64,000 bases of DNA from Sanguinoderma infundibulare (GCA_032821775.1 JAVLRN010000012.1:186001-250000), one strand, 5' to 3'. Counted from the stretch's first letter, positions 1 through 12,100 are shown. Notes: generated by a model not told the origin, from the sequence alone. Made by a program: numbers and translations.

Positions 1-2
1 CA

Positions 3-101
3 GGAGCTTGCAAGAAGTGTTACATCACTGTTGGCGGTATCGACCAGTGCGCCCAAAGAGCCGCTCACGTTTCGATCATCTTGGATATCAAACCGCAGTA
101 G
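3..101 (+). CDS. possible 3' end of an unidentified gene, cut by the window edge
   Basis: A frame open from the first bases encodes 32 residues and stops at 99-101. It contains a CKKC pair followed by a further Cys (GGIDQC) and ends in LDIKPQ. Nothing upstream is visible, so the family cannot be named. The composition looks protein-like, but a frame this short could arise by chance. Confidence 0.2.
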   Translation, partial: GACKKCYITVGGIDQCAQRAAHVSIILDIKPQ

Positions 102-879
102 ATGCTCATGCGTCGAGGACGTTTGCTCGCATGTTGAGCCACGTCGGCTGTAGAATATGCACGCCCCTTTGCAAGTGGGCAATACCGCCCACTTTCAAGG
201 AGGCGAGTCGTTCTACTCATTCAACTACAACCGTCATCCCTGTCTTGTTGGCAGTACGCCACAAAAATACCTCTTGCGCTAGCCAGGCCAGGAGTCGCTG
301 TAGTTCATATCCCCGCGTCGAGCCTGTTCGCCGGCATTTTTCATCGCTGCTTCACGAACCTGGACGGATATTGAATGACGAATTTCATGTTGGAGTTGAG
401 ACAGACGTTTTTGTTTGAGGACAATGGTGGACTGGCCGTAATGGTCCTAGCCGGTCCCGAATAGTAAGGGAGAGGGTTACGACCGCGCTATAAATAGCAG
501 CAAACAGCCTCGCGCGCGTGCGTCCACTGCTGTTTGATAAGTCGCACAAATGTTTGCAACGCTTAGCAAACCCAGTGTGGATCTTTGTGGGTGGCTGTGA
601 GAACCTGTCACCAGCCGGCTATGTGTCGTTCTTCCGCCATGTCATCCGCTGTGTCTTTTATCACGAAACGTTCCAGGCGTTTACGCCGCTGAGGAAACGC
701 GTATGATATGGCAAGGATGCTGCTCTTCGCTACTCGAAGCAGCCGGGAGTTTCACTTATGACGCTTTTGTTCCTTCCCCATATCTGTGGCCCTAATAAAG
801 CCACCTCCCTGTATGTCTCTCCCATCCTTCGTCCTCCCATCAAACCCTTGCCTATACGACGGCTAACACTAAGCGACCA
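102..879. other. intergenic, upstream of the first MFS gene
   Basis: I see no gene here. A TATA-like element (CTATAAATAG) lies at about 489-498, almost 400 bp before the MFS start. It is too far away to be assigned to that gene with any certainty. Short frames on the plus strand lack recognisable motifs. Confidence 0.3.
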
Positions 880-3555
880 ATGTCACACAACGCCGCTCCA
901 GACGTGATTATCTTTTCCAAGACAGATCCAGAGGACCCCAAGAACTGGTCTCGGTGGCGGAAGCGGCTCGTAGTGACCTACATTTGTGCCCTAGCCTTCT
1001 GTTCGTGAGTCACTGCACGGGCCTCTTGCGCATCTCAAACAGCTGCTGACTGATCTTCAGCTGCTTTGGATCGTCAATCTATGTCAGTCCTCCATCCAGC
1101 ATCCCAAATCAAGGTCGCTGACACTGAGCTCTTCCTCCGAAGGCGACTGTAGAACTGCAGATTCGGGGAAAATACCGCGTGGACGCAGATGTGGCGAGTA
1201 CAGGACTGACCGTTTACGTCCTGGGCTTCTCGTTTGGACCTCTTCTTTGTCAGTGTCTCCGATTTCGTCCAAATCTCCCGGATGTATGCTGACCGCTGTT
1301 TCCTCGCACAGGGGGTTCGTGATATTCCTGAGTGCTCATCTCCGGTAACTGATAGACTTCTGTAGGCCCTATGAGCGAGGTCTATGGCCGTAAACTACCC
1401 TACATGGTCTCCTGGCCTTTGCTCATTGGTAAGAGATTCATTGCGTCTACTATTCTCGTGCTAAGTTGCGGTGTGCCCTCAACAGCCATGAGCGCCGTCG
1501 ACTCCTTTGTCAACAATCTAACGGTCATACTCGTGTGTATGTGCGAATGCTTCCAAGTTTCTTCAGGTGGCTCAACGTCCGTAGTCCGTTTCCTGACAGG
1601 AGCGGCTGCTGCGTGTGCACTGAACAAGTAAGCTTTCTTCAATCGTAGTTGTTTCCCATGAGTTCTGATGCTCTTTCTAGTGGTGGTGGTATTATGTCCG
1701 AGTACGCTTCACCGTTTTTCTGCATCGGATAGCATATTTACGACCATTGCGTTAGCATATACAACATCGTTGATATGCAGGCGCAGGCGATTGGTATGTG
1801 GCTTCCTAGTCCCATCATAACCGCATCTGCTGACCATACTCATGGGCATAGCAATTGCGTGGTAGTACGTGCCGTGACCACGGTACTCGTCTTGGTTCAG
1901 AACTAATGTCAGACACTCCCAGCGCTGTATGCGTCTTCTCCGGACCGTGCATTTCCCTATTAATTGGCTTCTTCATTGCTGCCAATGCCGGTCCTCAGTG
2001 AGCTCTGAGTCAAACTAGACGATATCCGGCACTTACATTGATCCACCGTAGACTATGGGCTCTTCGGGTCTTCTTCTTCTTCGCCGTCGCCATGTGGCCT
2101 CTGGTGTTCCTCCTTCCCGAGACTCACGGACCTACCATCCTCGCTGCGCGTTCGAAGAGACTGCGAAGCGAAGGCCGGTTGAATGCACGTGCAGCGCACG
2201 AGCTCAAGCAGCAGACCACTGCTGAGCTAATGCGCATTCATTTCGGTCGCCCGGCCAGTACGCGAAACCTGTGCCTCTTCCGCTACGTATCGCTACTGAC
2301 ACACTTCGGTACGTACAGGGATGTTTGTGACAGAACCCATCGTACAAGGCGCGGCAATTTGGACCTCGTTGGCCTATGGTATTGTGTAGTGAGTAACCGA
2401 ATCCCCTGAACTCCGGGGTCGAAACTGAACTTCGGTGGCCAGCTTCTTCTTCGAAGTGTACCCCGTGGTCTTTTTCCAGCAGGTACTCACCATCCATTAT
2501 TTTACATCTTCAGCAATCATCTCACGCTTTTCCCAGCACCGGTTTCGTTACGAACTCACGGGTCTTCCGTTTATCGCCATCGCGGTTGGAACTCTTCCTG
2601 CGGCGGTGTTCTATGTTCCGCTTGTGCGATTTTTCCAGAACTTGCCCGTGCCCAACTTCGTTGTTCCTCGTGATACACCCAAGGATGCTCCTGAGATGCG
2701 CCTGAAGCTCGCACTCTTTGCTTGGTATTGTATACAGTCATTGCGGTGGAGTGCTTATCTGACTAGTGTCCTCCAGTGTGTTAATGCCAGTATCGCTGTT
2801 CTGGTTCGCATGGTGGGTTTCTTCCTCTGTTCTCATCAAAAAGCCATACTGACGTCACCTCAGGACGAGCACGGGCAACGTGCACTGGATCGCCCCCACT
2901 CTCGCCGGCGTTCCCTTCGGGTTCTCAACTCTCACGATCGTGCGTATTCCTTCACTCAAAGACATATCATGACCGATTGACCGAGTCGCGTATTCCTAGT
3001 TCTTCACCTTCTTGACTTAGTACGTCTCCGATGTGGCTGCCGAGTCGAGTCGCGCTGCTAACGCCGCCCCACTTCAGCACCTCCCAGACGTACACGATCT
3101 ACGCGTCCAGCTCCGGCGCGTGCAACACTTTTGCGCGCTGCCTGATCGGCTCCTTCTTCCCAATCGTCGCCCACTCCATCACCGACAACTTAGGCACGAA
3201 CTGGGGCGGTCAGTGACCCGTCCACAGCGCTGCCCTCAATCGCGTGCTAACTGACGCGCACGTCCGTTCTCTAGTGTCCGTCTTCGGGTTCATCTCGCTT
3301 TTCCTGATCCCCATTCCGATCGCGTTCCTGCGGTGGGGGCCCGCCCTCCGCGCACGGTCGCCGATGGCCAACGAAGCGAACGCGGTCGTAGCGAAGATGC
3401 GCGCGCAAGCGGCGGCGGCCGCGAAGAAGGCGCAGGAGGCGGCGGTCGTTGCAGCAGCGGCCGTCGCGGCTGCCGAAAAGGAGAAGGCTGAATCCTCAGA
3501 TGGCAGCGACACTGTCTCTGAGTTGAACGTTGCCCCTGCAATCCCACCGGTCTAG
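880..3555 (+). CDS. MFS exporter, DHA1 drug/polyamine type, many introns
   Basis: Predicted plasma-membrane proton antiporter with 12 helices, of the fungal multidrug/polyamine family. The N-terminus has the family hallmark DPEDPKNWSRWRK just before helix 1. Later exons give a helix-2 segment (VYVLGFSFGPLL), the loop signature MSEVYGRKLPYMV, RFLTGAAAACALN, FLLPETHGPTIL after helix 6, TEPIVQGAAIWTSLAYGIV for helix 7 and FISLFLIPIPIAFLRWG for the last helix. About a dozen introns of 45-110 bp are needed. The start is the first ATG before the DPEDPKNW block. The tail after the last helix is an Ala/Lys/Glu-rich stretch of about 60 residues. The junction near 1255-1365 does not splice perfectly (one residue short in the LLW/PMSE region), so minor damage cannot be excluded. 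Substrate unknown. Confidence 0.8.
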
Positions 3556-3980
3556 ACTGCCTCTCACTTGTCCCGGTGGGCGTTGACAACGTCAGACCAC
3601 GTTTTGAATCCACCATGTTTGTACTCTAGGCCCATCCCGTGCCAGTCCGGCATATTTCTTGCTCCTCACCGAGCCCTTTGTAGCCAGCCGTGTGTTATAG
3701 GTCTCCGTTCTGTACAGTAATGTACCTCGTGGCAATAAATTGTCACACCAGGCAAAAATTCGTTCGTGTCCGTCTGAGTGCGACTGTCTATTATTATATG
3801 TCTACCCTAACTCGCTATATTTCACAAGTAAGTACTCTGCGCACCTGGATCCCACACACCATGTTGCTCAACGGTATGTAAAGCCATAGAATCCCGGACC
3901 ACGTCGATTCAGACGCTTATAGGCACATTACAATGCAAGCTTTGTCTCTAGGCAAGACCGGCGCAGGGAATGATGGTCAG
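3556..3980. other. intergenic
   Basis: Nothing recognisable. It holds the 3' flanks of the MFS gene (plus strand) and of the secreted-protein relic (minus strand), which converge here. Confidence 0.4.
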
Positions 3981-4457
3981 CTGTCGACGTGATGCCAGTC
4001 AGCTCCCCCTCTATAAACCAAACACTTGCCAGCGAAAGCGCCGACCTCATCGCCAGGCTGCGGGTTATGACCCTGGGTGGCAAGATACCCATTGTCGAAG
4101 TTGACGACGGTTGGGTCGCATTCCGAGATGTTCCATTCGTCCGAGTCGCCCGGGCCGCGCCACCGCGACGCCATGCTTGGGGTCGCTCGGCACCCGATCC
4201 ATCACCAGAGTAAACCGCGATGAGCGCGGAGCTGTAGGGGATACCAGGACTGGTGGGTGGCTTGACTACCATGACGAGGCCGCCCACCGTTACCTGGGCG
4301 CGGGTCAGTTTGGCGCGCACGGAGCGCAAGTCGTCTACGAAACTCACGCAAGTTGAAGGCGATGCGCATAGTGTGTCAGGCGGCATGACGTCCGCCATCA
4401 CGACGGCGGGCACCATGGTGAGGGCGAAGGCGGTTACGATAGTCAAGAGGACTTCAT
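3981..4457 (-). pseudogene. relic of a small secreted ricin-B-fold protein
   Basis: This is a paralogue of the lectin-like genes at 8983-9639 and 45594-46244. The 5' leader before the ATG and the signal peptide (TIVTAFALTMVPAVVMAD) match those genes. One base appears to be lost right after MKS, which puts a TGA in codon 5. Further down, a different frame gives EWNISECDPTVVNFDNGYLA, which aligns with the NWTMSEANPTVM block of the intact genes. Mature-region homology is therefore spread over frames. A GTGAGT donor lies at the position expected for intron 1. It is most likely dead, unless an internal Met in the signal peptide is used. Confidence 0.6.
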
Positions 4458-5839
4458 GCTGCGTGTATGTGTTTGTGCACTCGGTGTCGAACTGCGAAGG
4501 CTCGCTGACTCTCTGGCAGTGAATTGCGACTGTACCTTAAAGTGAGCGGCTGCTACAGTATTTCGGTCTCTTGGAGGTCATGCTTACCACCCTCGGCGGA
4601 AATAGGACTTGTGTGTTCAAGGCCAGTTCGATCAGTTTTGGTCTCATTGCTCTGGAAGGGGATTTGAACCCCTTTTTTGCAGTATAACGCTGAAAAACTG
4701 GCTTGTCAGCAGTGATTGACCCCATGTAGAAAATGGAGAAGCCACCATGGTTCGTCGTGACTTGGTAATCCATTTCAGCGTCATGCCACTCAGTTTTTGC
4801 CGCTCGTATACAGGCATGTCGTCAGTGTGGCATCTAAATCAGTGTATTGACATCAATATAGAGCATTTCCCTACCACCAAGATCTGATGTCTGGCGTTCG
4901 AACGTGTGCCGCTTTCGTAGCTCTGATTGGCCAACTGCCACACTGGGAATCGCAGGACCAAATATGAGCATGCCACGGTGCACACAATGACACTTACCGT
5001 CAGCACGATCTGGTGTCCATGCATGGAGGAATTTCTACCAGTCCGTAGAATAATACGTTCTGAGGTACAGCTGACAAGTGACGTCGAGGGCATCGAGAGG
5101 CTTCGCTGGTCCCGCAAGCGAATATCGAACCACTATAGCCAAGTACGCAGCTGGAAGGGTTACCAAAGATCCGATCAGCCGTCATCAGTCTTTGTGTGGT
5201 GGAGGAATTACTACAGTTATCAGTGCTAACTGCTGGGTTGTTTCCCCATGTCGCCGAGAGTCCTGGTTCGATTTTCAGCAGGGATGCATCGCAATCAAAA
5301 CTGGGGGTTTGCCAGCTATAACCAGGGCTTCCGAAGAGAACTTGCGAATCTAGGGGTCTGTGATACATTGACGACTGCTAAGGAGGGATAATCCTCGAAT
5401 TGGGGTCAACCAGCCACGGCCCGGGCAAGGTGTTCTTCTTCGGCGACTCTTGGGTCTGGGAGTGCCGCGGCGATGGCGTGTCGGGGGGCCGGGTGGAGAC
5501 CGGGCGCTGTAATGCTGGAAAATTCAAGGTGACTTACAGACTGGATTTTGAGTATTGGAAGAGCCTTTGAGGGAGAGCGAGGACTATGTTGCGCGGTCGT
5601 TTGAGATCTAAAGCGGATGTCCGCCGCAAGCGCTGACCGAGTATCGATTAGTAAGCAGATTATTAGTGTACCTCATCGCCACTGGCAGTGACCGGGGATA
5701 TCGGCCGTGCACTGGTTTCAGCAACATGAGGCTTCTACGGCCTTAACGGGAATCCAAACCTCTCAAACTGGACGATGGACCGCGGCGCACGCTGTGAATC
5801 TCGATGGACACCTTGAAGCTTTCTACGGCTTCCGTTGAG
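4458..5839. other. intergenic, no recognised gene
   Basis: No family recognised. A minus-strand frame at about 5000-5368 (122 codons, Ser/Cys/Asn-rich) has no signal peptide or motif that I can place. A stretch at 4646-4668 looks like a tRNA T-arm but has no acceptor-stem partner. Confidence 0.35.
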
Positions 5840-6968
5840 AGGTTCGTCTCCACTTTCGTCTGCCATGAGCTCAGGACTGAGGCTGACCCACACGCCGTAG
5901 TGCGGGCCATTCATGAGTCTCATCCGACCCCTGGGGCTCGTTCCAAGCATCCCATGAGCACTACCCAGCGAAGGCCCGATCGTACCTGAAAACTGGCTGC
6001 AGGCCGTCCGGCGGATGTCACCGCCTTCTACACCTATGAAAGCCACCGCGAGATCGCCAGTCACAACACCCCAACTCAAATCGGTGAATCCGATCCCACT
6101 ACCGTAGTCGTCGACTCCTCTTCCCAACATTCACACCAACCCGGGAATGGAGAAGGGCAAAAAATGGCGCTGAAAGCTCTCGCTTCCGAGGTCAGCAGTC
6201 AGCGATGACGTGTGGAGTGGCGCTAGACAAGCCTATTGCTACTTCGCACCGCGCACACCCATCCCGCGGACTTCCACTTCGCGCGTCATTCCTACTTCCA
6301 ACGCCAGTCCTAGTATCTCCCGGATCGGAACGGCGGGCATTGTTAGATATCTCCGTGTGCGGAAGCTTCTTCAGGTAAGTCACGGTACTTTCAAATGTTC
6401 ATATATTCGCCGAAGTTCGTTCCTCGGTTCAGGAGAGGCCTCGACAGAATGGTTCTCGAGGAGATTCACGCACAGTAAGTCCACCCTTTCCATTTCTGAT
6501 CCGAATTGGGGTCGCGTCAGGCTAATTCAGCACCACCAAAGTGGCGCAGATTACTAGTAGATTTTCTCACAGTTTGTGACGACTTAATTGACAACAGAAT
6601 CGACCGATCGGGACCAGTTGGATGGTCGTGAGGATTCGACGTCAGCATCGAATCGCCCTAGGATCGCTTACAGAACCGGTCCTCGAATCCCTACCTCCAA
6701 TTGTACGGTAGCCCTCTGGCGCGTACACACGTTGGCCGTCTTGCACCGTGGTGTGGGAACGGTTACTGCAGAAACCGGAGATCCAGTTGCTCACAAGGCA
6801 TCCAGCTTTCCCTGGGCGAGCGGATGAAGCTCGGCTGGATTGCTGAGTAGTGGATGTCGCCGCTCCAGATTTAGACTGCGACTCGTGGGCCTCGGAATCG
6901 GCTCGTGCTGACTACCTGTGGCAATGGGTCCGGTTCATGCATCGACAATTTCAGCAAGCTTGAACTAG
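5840..6968 (+). repeat. decayed tandem duplication, unit A
   Basis: First copy of an approximately 1.15-kb direct repeat; the second copy begins about 1.17-1.22 kb downstream. Matching landmarks include the block at 5869 against 7041, the GAATCGACCGATC block at 6598 against 7822, and CTCTGGCGCGTACACACGTT at 6715 against 7949. Frames are short and interrupted in both copies. If it was once a gene, its product cannot be recognised. Confidence 0.6.
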
Positions 6969-7012
6969 TGAGCCGGCCTCCATGCCGAACGTGGTCTTCT
7001 GCTGTCCCGCTC

Positions 7013-8213
7013 GGAGGTGAGTGTCCAGTTTCATCTTGGACGAGTTCAAGACTGAGGCCTACACGCCGCAGTGTGGGAGGTTCACGAGTTCCACCCGACC
7101 GCTGGGGCTGGTTCTAACCATATTATGAACGCAGAGCACTACGCAGCGAAGGTCCGATCGTACCCGAAAACGGGCTACAAGTCCGGGGGCGGGCACCGCC
7201 TTCGATGCTGATGAAATCCACCGCGAGATCGCTACTAACAACATCCGAAGTCCCAGAATCCGATTCCACTACTGCAGTCAACGTCGATGACGTGCGGACT
7301 GTCGTTTCGACAAGCCTACTGCTACTTCGCAGTATACACACCATCCCACTGACTTACACCTTGCGCGGCATTGCTACCTCCAACGCCAGTCCTGGTATCG
7401 CCCGGATCGGAACGGCGGGCATGGTTAGATATCTCCGTTGTACCGAAGCGTCTTCAGGTAAGTCAGGGTACGTTAAAATGGAGTCATATACCTGCCGAAC
7501 TTCGTTCCTCGGTTCAGGAGAGGCCTCGACGAAATGGTTCTCGAGGGGATTCACGCGCAGTAAGTCCACCTTTCCCCTTTCTGATCTGAATTTGAGTCGC
7601 GTCTAATAGGCTTGTGCAATACTACCCCCAAAGCGGAGCCGATTACCAGCGGGTTTGATGACTTGCAGTCGTCCTCACCCTCCTCTTCGTATGGCCCATA
7701 CTCTCCCACTGGCTGACGCGGGAACTGAGAGCAGTAGCGACGCGGAGTCTCTGGTGAGCCCCTCCGTTCAGATCCCCAATTCGCCCAGTGCTCACGGTCA
7801 GTGATGACTTGATTAACAACAGAATCGACCGATCTGGACCAGTCGAATGGTCGAAGTGGCCCCCCAGTCTCGGGAGGATTCGACGTCATCGCCCTAGAAT
7901 CCTTACAGAACCGGTCCTCGAATCCTTGCCTCTCATTGTTCGGTAGCCCTCTGGCGCGTACACACGTTGGCCGTCTTGCACCGTGGTATGGGAACGGTAA
8001 CTCCAGAAACCGGAGATCCAGTTACTCACAGGCATCTGGCTTCCGCTGGACCGCTTGGCGCGCAGATGACGCTAGGCTGGATTCCTGGGTGGTCGATGTC
8101 GCCGCTCCAAATTTAGGAGTACACTGCAACTCGTGAGTATCGGAATCGGCCCGTGGCTAACTACTTGGCCATGGGCCCAGTCGATGCCTCAGAGATTTCG
8201 GCTGAACCAAGCT
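7013..8213 (+). repeat. decayed tandem duplication, unit B
   Basis: Second copy of the direct repeat starting at 5840. It differs from unit A by many substitutions and small indels, including an insertion near 7855 (about 20 bp), which fits an old duplication. No continuous reading frame spans it. Confidence 0.6.
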
Positions 8214-8680
8214 GTGGCACCACAAATCGGATAATGGGACTCGGTTCCTTTTACTGCCTGTGAGTGATGTGTCACTATGTGTAGTCGAAACACTTCCTGA
8301 CTGGTTGGCACCACCCCCTCAGGTCCAACAAAACCATATCGGAACCTACAGTGAGTCTGTGCATGATTCGTGCATCGATTTTGGATTCAGAAGTCTCTCG
8401 ACGAGGCCTCAAAGTCCATCGTGCGCGCACAGAGAGCACTTTGTCTCGTCACATTGGGGCGAGTGCTGTTTGTCCAATGTATTGTGTGCTCGCTACCTAA
8501 GTGCATTATACAGACAAACCAAGACTCGATATTCCGCGCGGCCCGAGGGCAGGTGGTCGCAGCATGTACAGCTGCTGCTGCAGTAGCGCGAAGAGATCCG
8601 CGACGAATATCTCAAATTTGCTTCGGCTACATGCGTTAGCCTTCTTCAAAACTTTCCACACCGGCGGGTCACTGCGAAAC
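8214..8680. other. intergenic, left flank of the inverted repeat
   Basis: No gene recognised. Two overlapping plus-strand frames (8260-8586 and 8370-8639) lack family motifs. The region ends exactly where identity with the right arm begins (8681). Confidence 0.35.
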
Positions 8681-8821
8681 CCTGTGGCGCACTAGAATGA
8701 TCACTGTCGAGCAGACGAGTATACTGCACTGAAATACTGCCTAAAGTGGGTATTGGGTGTATATTACAGGGCAAGCAGGTGGCATGCAGCTAGCCGAAGG
8801 CTGCTTGGGGAAGGTGGGTGG

Positions 8822-8838
8822 TATTTCCGCCGGAAATA
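8822..8838. promoter_or_regulatory. near-palindrome with CCG/CGG core upstream of the secreted gene
   Basis: TATTTCCGCCGGAAATA is a near-perfect inverted repeat around a CCG/CGG pair, the kind of site bound by fungal Zn2Cys6 regulators. It lies 145 bp before the ATG at 8983. The same motif is kept in the right arm around 46,395-46,411. A regulatory role is inferred. Confidence 0.35.
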
Positions 8839-8911
8839 CTGGACAGCAGGCCAACGTTGCCGCATGAGCGACCAAGCGGCGGAGATGTCGTATAGGCCGC
8901 TCGTCTTTAGG

Positions 8912-8919
8912 TATAAAAG
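8912..8919 (+). promoter_or_regulatory. TATA box of the left secreted lectin-like gene
   Basis: TATAAAAG lies 64 bp before the start codon at 8983, a good distance for a fungal core promoter. It is conserved in the right arm at 46311-46318. Confidence 0.6.
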
Positions 8920-8982
8920 GCCTCGCAATTTCGCTAGAAGGTCAGCAAGCACTCGCAGCTCAGTAATCTCCACACTCGCAGC

Positions 8983-9639
8983 ATGAAGTCCTTCTTCGCT
9001 CTCGCCACCGTCTTCGCCCTCGCCATCGTGCCCTTGGCTGTGGCCGACCCTGTGCCCGAGAACACGACTGCGACCCTCGACTCCAAGTTCGGTGAGTCCC
9101 GTCCGACGACTGCTCTGTAGCAACCCAACTGACCCTCCGTAACGATGACGGACAGTGTTCGGCTACGCAGCCCAAGTGCCTAAGTTCTTCGGGATCTTTC
9201 CCCCCGCTTCCGGCTCGGACGTCATCATCGGCACGCCCGACAACTCCTCCTCCCTCTCCGTCTGGATCCTCCCCAAGGGGACCAACGAGGTCGGCCACAT
9301 CCAGCTGCGCGACAAAGGCATCGGAAACATCGATCTCTGCGTGTCGTCGCGCAGCGCGAACAGCGACCCCAGCCACGTCGCGAAGGTGGAGGAGTGTAAC
9401 AACGGAGACATCTACCAGAACTGGACGATGTCGGAAGCCAATCCGACGGTCATGAGCCAGGACGACAAGTGCCTCACCACCCGGGGGAAGGACAGTAACA
9501 AGGTATGTCGTTTTGCGGGTGCGGCAAGGGTCAAAGAGGGCGGAGCTAATGCTCATGACACCAGGTGGTCATCATCAAGTGCAGCGACGATGAGCCCGGG
9601 AGGCTCTGGAACGCGGTTTCCTTGGAGAGCTCGGACTAG
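8983..9639 (+). CDS. small secreted protein with ricin-B-type (beta-trefoil) repeats, left copy
   Basis: Three exons (8983-9091, 9156-9502, 9565-9639) encode about 176 residues. The N-terminus MKSFFALATVFALAIVPLAV is a clean signal peptide ending at about residue 20. The mature part has two carbohydrate-binding-like repeats: IDLCVSSR...EECNNGD.YQNW (QxW type), then KCLTTRGKDSN...IIKCSDDEPGRLW. Such proteins bind glycans or serve as secreted surface proteins; no enzyme domain is attached. The start has a strong TATA box upstream. The right arm carries a diverged but intact copy, and a third copy at 3981-4457 is broken. The name is based on fold-level motifs only. Confidence 0.75.
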
Positions 9640-10172
9640 GAGTATAAGCACCGGAATGGGAAGCGTAGGAGTCTGTCGGCCTGGCTGTGTAGCGTGTACA
9701 GTTCACCAGTGACTCGGAGAATCTTGAAGTGTAGTTGTTCGCGATCGATAACAATGCCTGCGTGCGTGACTTACATTTTTGGACGGCATTCGAAATCCTT
9801 GCTCTCTGCGCTCGTCGTTTGGCGACCGTGAACGCATCGTCCGTGGTCACGCATCGCACCTGACATGAGGTTGAATCGGCATCTGTGTCGTCCAGACGCT
9901 CCGCGCTCAATGCCGGTCCTTTAAGTACGACAGCAGATCATCGTGGCCAATATGCACAAATGATTAACAAAGGACGTGGCATGGGCACGAGGCATGATGT
10001 CAAGGGATGGACGCGGACGCATTCATTCAATGGCAGATCATCGTACACGCAGCCCAGGGACACAAGAATGCAGAGGGCCACCGCAGGACGCAAAGAGAGA
10101 GGCAGGTACAGAAACGAGAGGGCGAAGATGAGCAGGTCGGAGGGACACGACAGCATATCGAGATGGAGAAGT
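9640..10172. other. 3' flank between the secreted gene and the F-box relic
   Basis: The 3' ends of the plus-strand secreted gene and the minus-strand F-box pseudogene converge here. Overlapping frames on both strands have no recognisable content. It is collinear with 45061-45593 in the right arm. Confidence 0.4.
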
Positions 10173-11665
10173 CTACCATGCCTGCCATGCGGTGAACTCG
10201 GAATTTGGTTCGATGCAGCACTCCGGAACCGGCATCATAACCTCTTTCTCCCCCCCTCCCGCTGACGACGGTATCGACCGCGCCCCAGCTCGCCTGCAGT
10301 TCCGGAAGGACGTGGTTCGGGGAACGAGGGTGCTTCGACGACGAGGACGTGCGACGGCGCCGGGACCACGCATAAATGCTCGTACGTCATATTGAGCATC
10401 TCGCTGCTGGCCTCTGCGTCCGCGAGCACGACACGCAGCTTCGCCATACCGCTAGATGCGATTGGTGCAGCGGTCGTTAAACACAGGGCGTAGGCTACAT
10501 GCGAGAGCGGCGAAGGCCCGGATGATGCGCGGACTTCGACTGGTTCCGTCTGGAACCTGGGCCGATCGGCGGTGAACGACAGTGATGGTGTGGATTCGGC
10601 GAGCTTTCAAGATGGAGAACCTGAGGAAGTCGAGGACGCTGCAGTTGAGCCCTTCCACTCGAATTTCTTCGACATGCCTTAAGAGCATCTGCATGTAGAG
10701 ACTCAAGCTCCGCCCCATGTCCAGGGTACTGAGCACTTTGACACAAATCCCAGCGCCCGTCTTGCTGGTGGCATATGCGGCGAAGCCCTGCTTAGCGGAC
10801 CTCACGGAGAGATGTGTATATGGCGCGAGCTGTGTCCTTTGGACACGGGCAGGGGTGGGGGGCCTTAAGACAATGTGACCCTCCAGACCTACGAGACCAT
10901 CAACGACATCACCGCAGATGATCTGGATCGCTGCCGGAGAACGGTCGAAGTCGATTTTTACGAGCAAGGAGAAGAGCACGTCGTCGGGGAAGGAAATCAT
11001 GTGCATCGACAACCGCCTCAGCCGTGGTAAAGAGACAATGTCTGAAGCCCGGCGCAGTAGTCGGTAGCAGTGGAGGACGACGACTTCGAGGTTGGGGCAC
11101 CGCCCAAGAAAGGGTAGGACTTGGTTGGGCGAAATGACGCCGGTGACGACGAGATGGGATAGGACAGGGAAGTGGTTTGAAGGGAACCACGCGAGGTCCC
11201 GGATAGCGAGAAACCTGAGGTTGCCGGTTTGCCCTCTGAGAATCTCCGCTGGTCCGTACGCCGTGTCAGGACATTTGGTTCGACATGCCTGTGTTCCCAC
11301 CCCATGTCGCGTTGGATATGAGCAAATCCGGGTGTGCCGTAGAACCTGTCGCCGTCTTCGACACAGTCGCCGAAGTAGCGACTGATGTCCACGTCTTCGA
11401 CGGCATCGAGGAAGATCGGTCGGAGGAGCTCCACCGGAAGGATCTGTGCTCCTGATCGCGACGGGTCCACCACCTATTCTACCTGCTTCCGATGACCACG
11501 AGTATCGCCTCTGCAGCACACAATCGGTCACGCCTACTGGACATTCCAGCGCAAAGATGCGTGAGCACTGACCTCTGGAGAACGTCGGTTTGCGTTGTGG
11601 AGTTCTTCTCTAGTCCGACTTTGGACTCTTGGCAATTTTGCGAGATGTCATCGATGTAGAAGTTG
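10173..11665 (-). pseudogene. F-box/LRR-like protein gene, internally deleted (left arm copy)
   Basis: Paralogue of the intact F-box gene at 53658-55610. It retains the start of the F-box (LPVELLRPIFLDAVEDVDIS), RFYGTPGFAHIQRDMGWEH, and then the LRR-like middle and end (FPVLSHLVVTGVISPNQVL, CPNLEVVVLHC, SMHMISFPDDVLFSLL), stopping in EFTAWQAW. The part corresponding to about 54,110-54,440 of the intact gene, including the second half of the F-box and the first leucine-rich stretch, is missing, and the join changes frame. A further frameshift occurs near 10,450. Exon 1 (IDDISQNCQESK) is recognisable at about 11,660 but has lost about ten codons relative to the right-arm copy. Confidence 0.8.
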
Positions 11666-11789
11666 ATCGCTGGTACGCCGTGGAAATGTGTCAAGAATTG
11701 TAGGAGGGAGTTAGAACACGGTGAGACTTACCGTTGATGTTGGATCATAAGGTGCCCTCGATGCTGTGGAGATCTGAACGAGGCGGTCT

Positions 11790-12100
11790 CCAGTCCACAA
11801 AGCTGCGCTGAAAAGGCGTGTTGCGGGCTGCAACTTTGCCCATGTGAGCGTCGCGTGGGCCCAAACTTCCAAGTCTACGTGACTTCGCCGTGAGCTTTGC
11901 TTGGCCGACTGGCCCACGTTAGGTACTTTACATAAACGCGATGTAAACCGCGGACACATGAATGCCGGAGTGATGGGATGGTGAAAGTGAAGGACACGAA
12001 GGTTTGTGGCATCCTTAAATATTGAAATCATGCCCCTAAAGCCACGCACCAACCACCACTCCGCGATTTATTGGTGATCGTGCGGTGGGAACTTGAAGTA
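11790..12100. other. segment not collinear between the two arms
   Basis: The left arm has about 450 bp between 11.70 and 12.15 kb, whereas the right arm has about 285 bp (43,248-43,533). The central parts do not align by eye, so this is a replacement rather than a simple insertion. A minus-strand frame at 11711-12052 reads FKDATNLRVLHFHHP and could be a piece of another LRR/F-box gene. Confidence 0.5.

Noticed and set aside
4640..4720. tRNA-like T-arm (GGGGTTCAAATCCCC on the minus strand)
   Set aside because: No matching acceptor stem, D-arm or anticodon arm can be built from the adjacent sequence.
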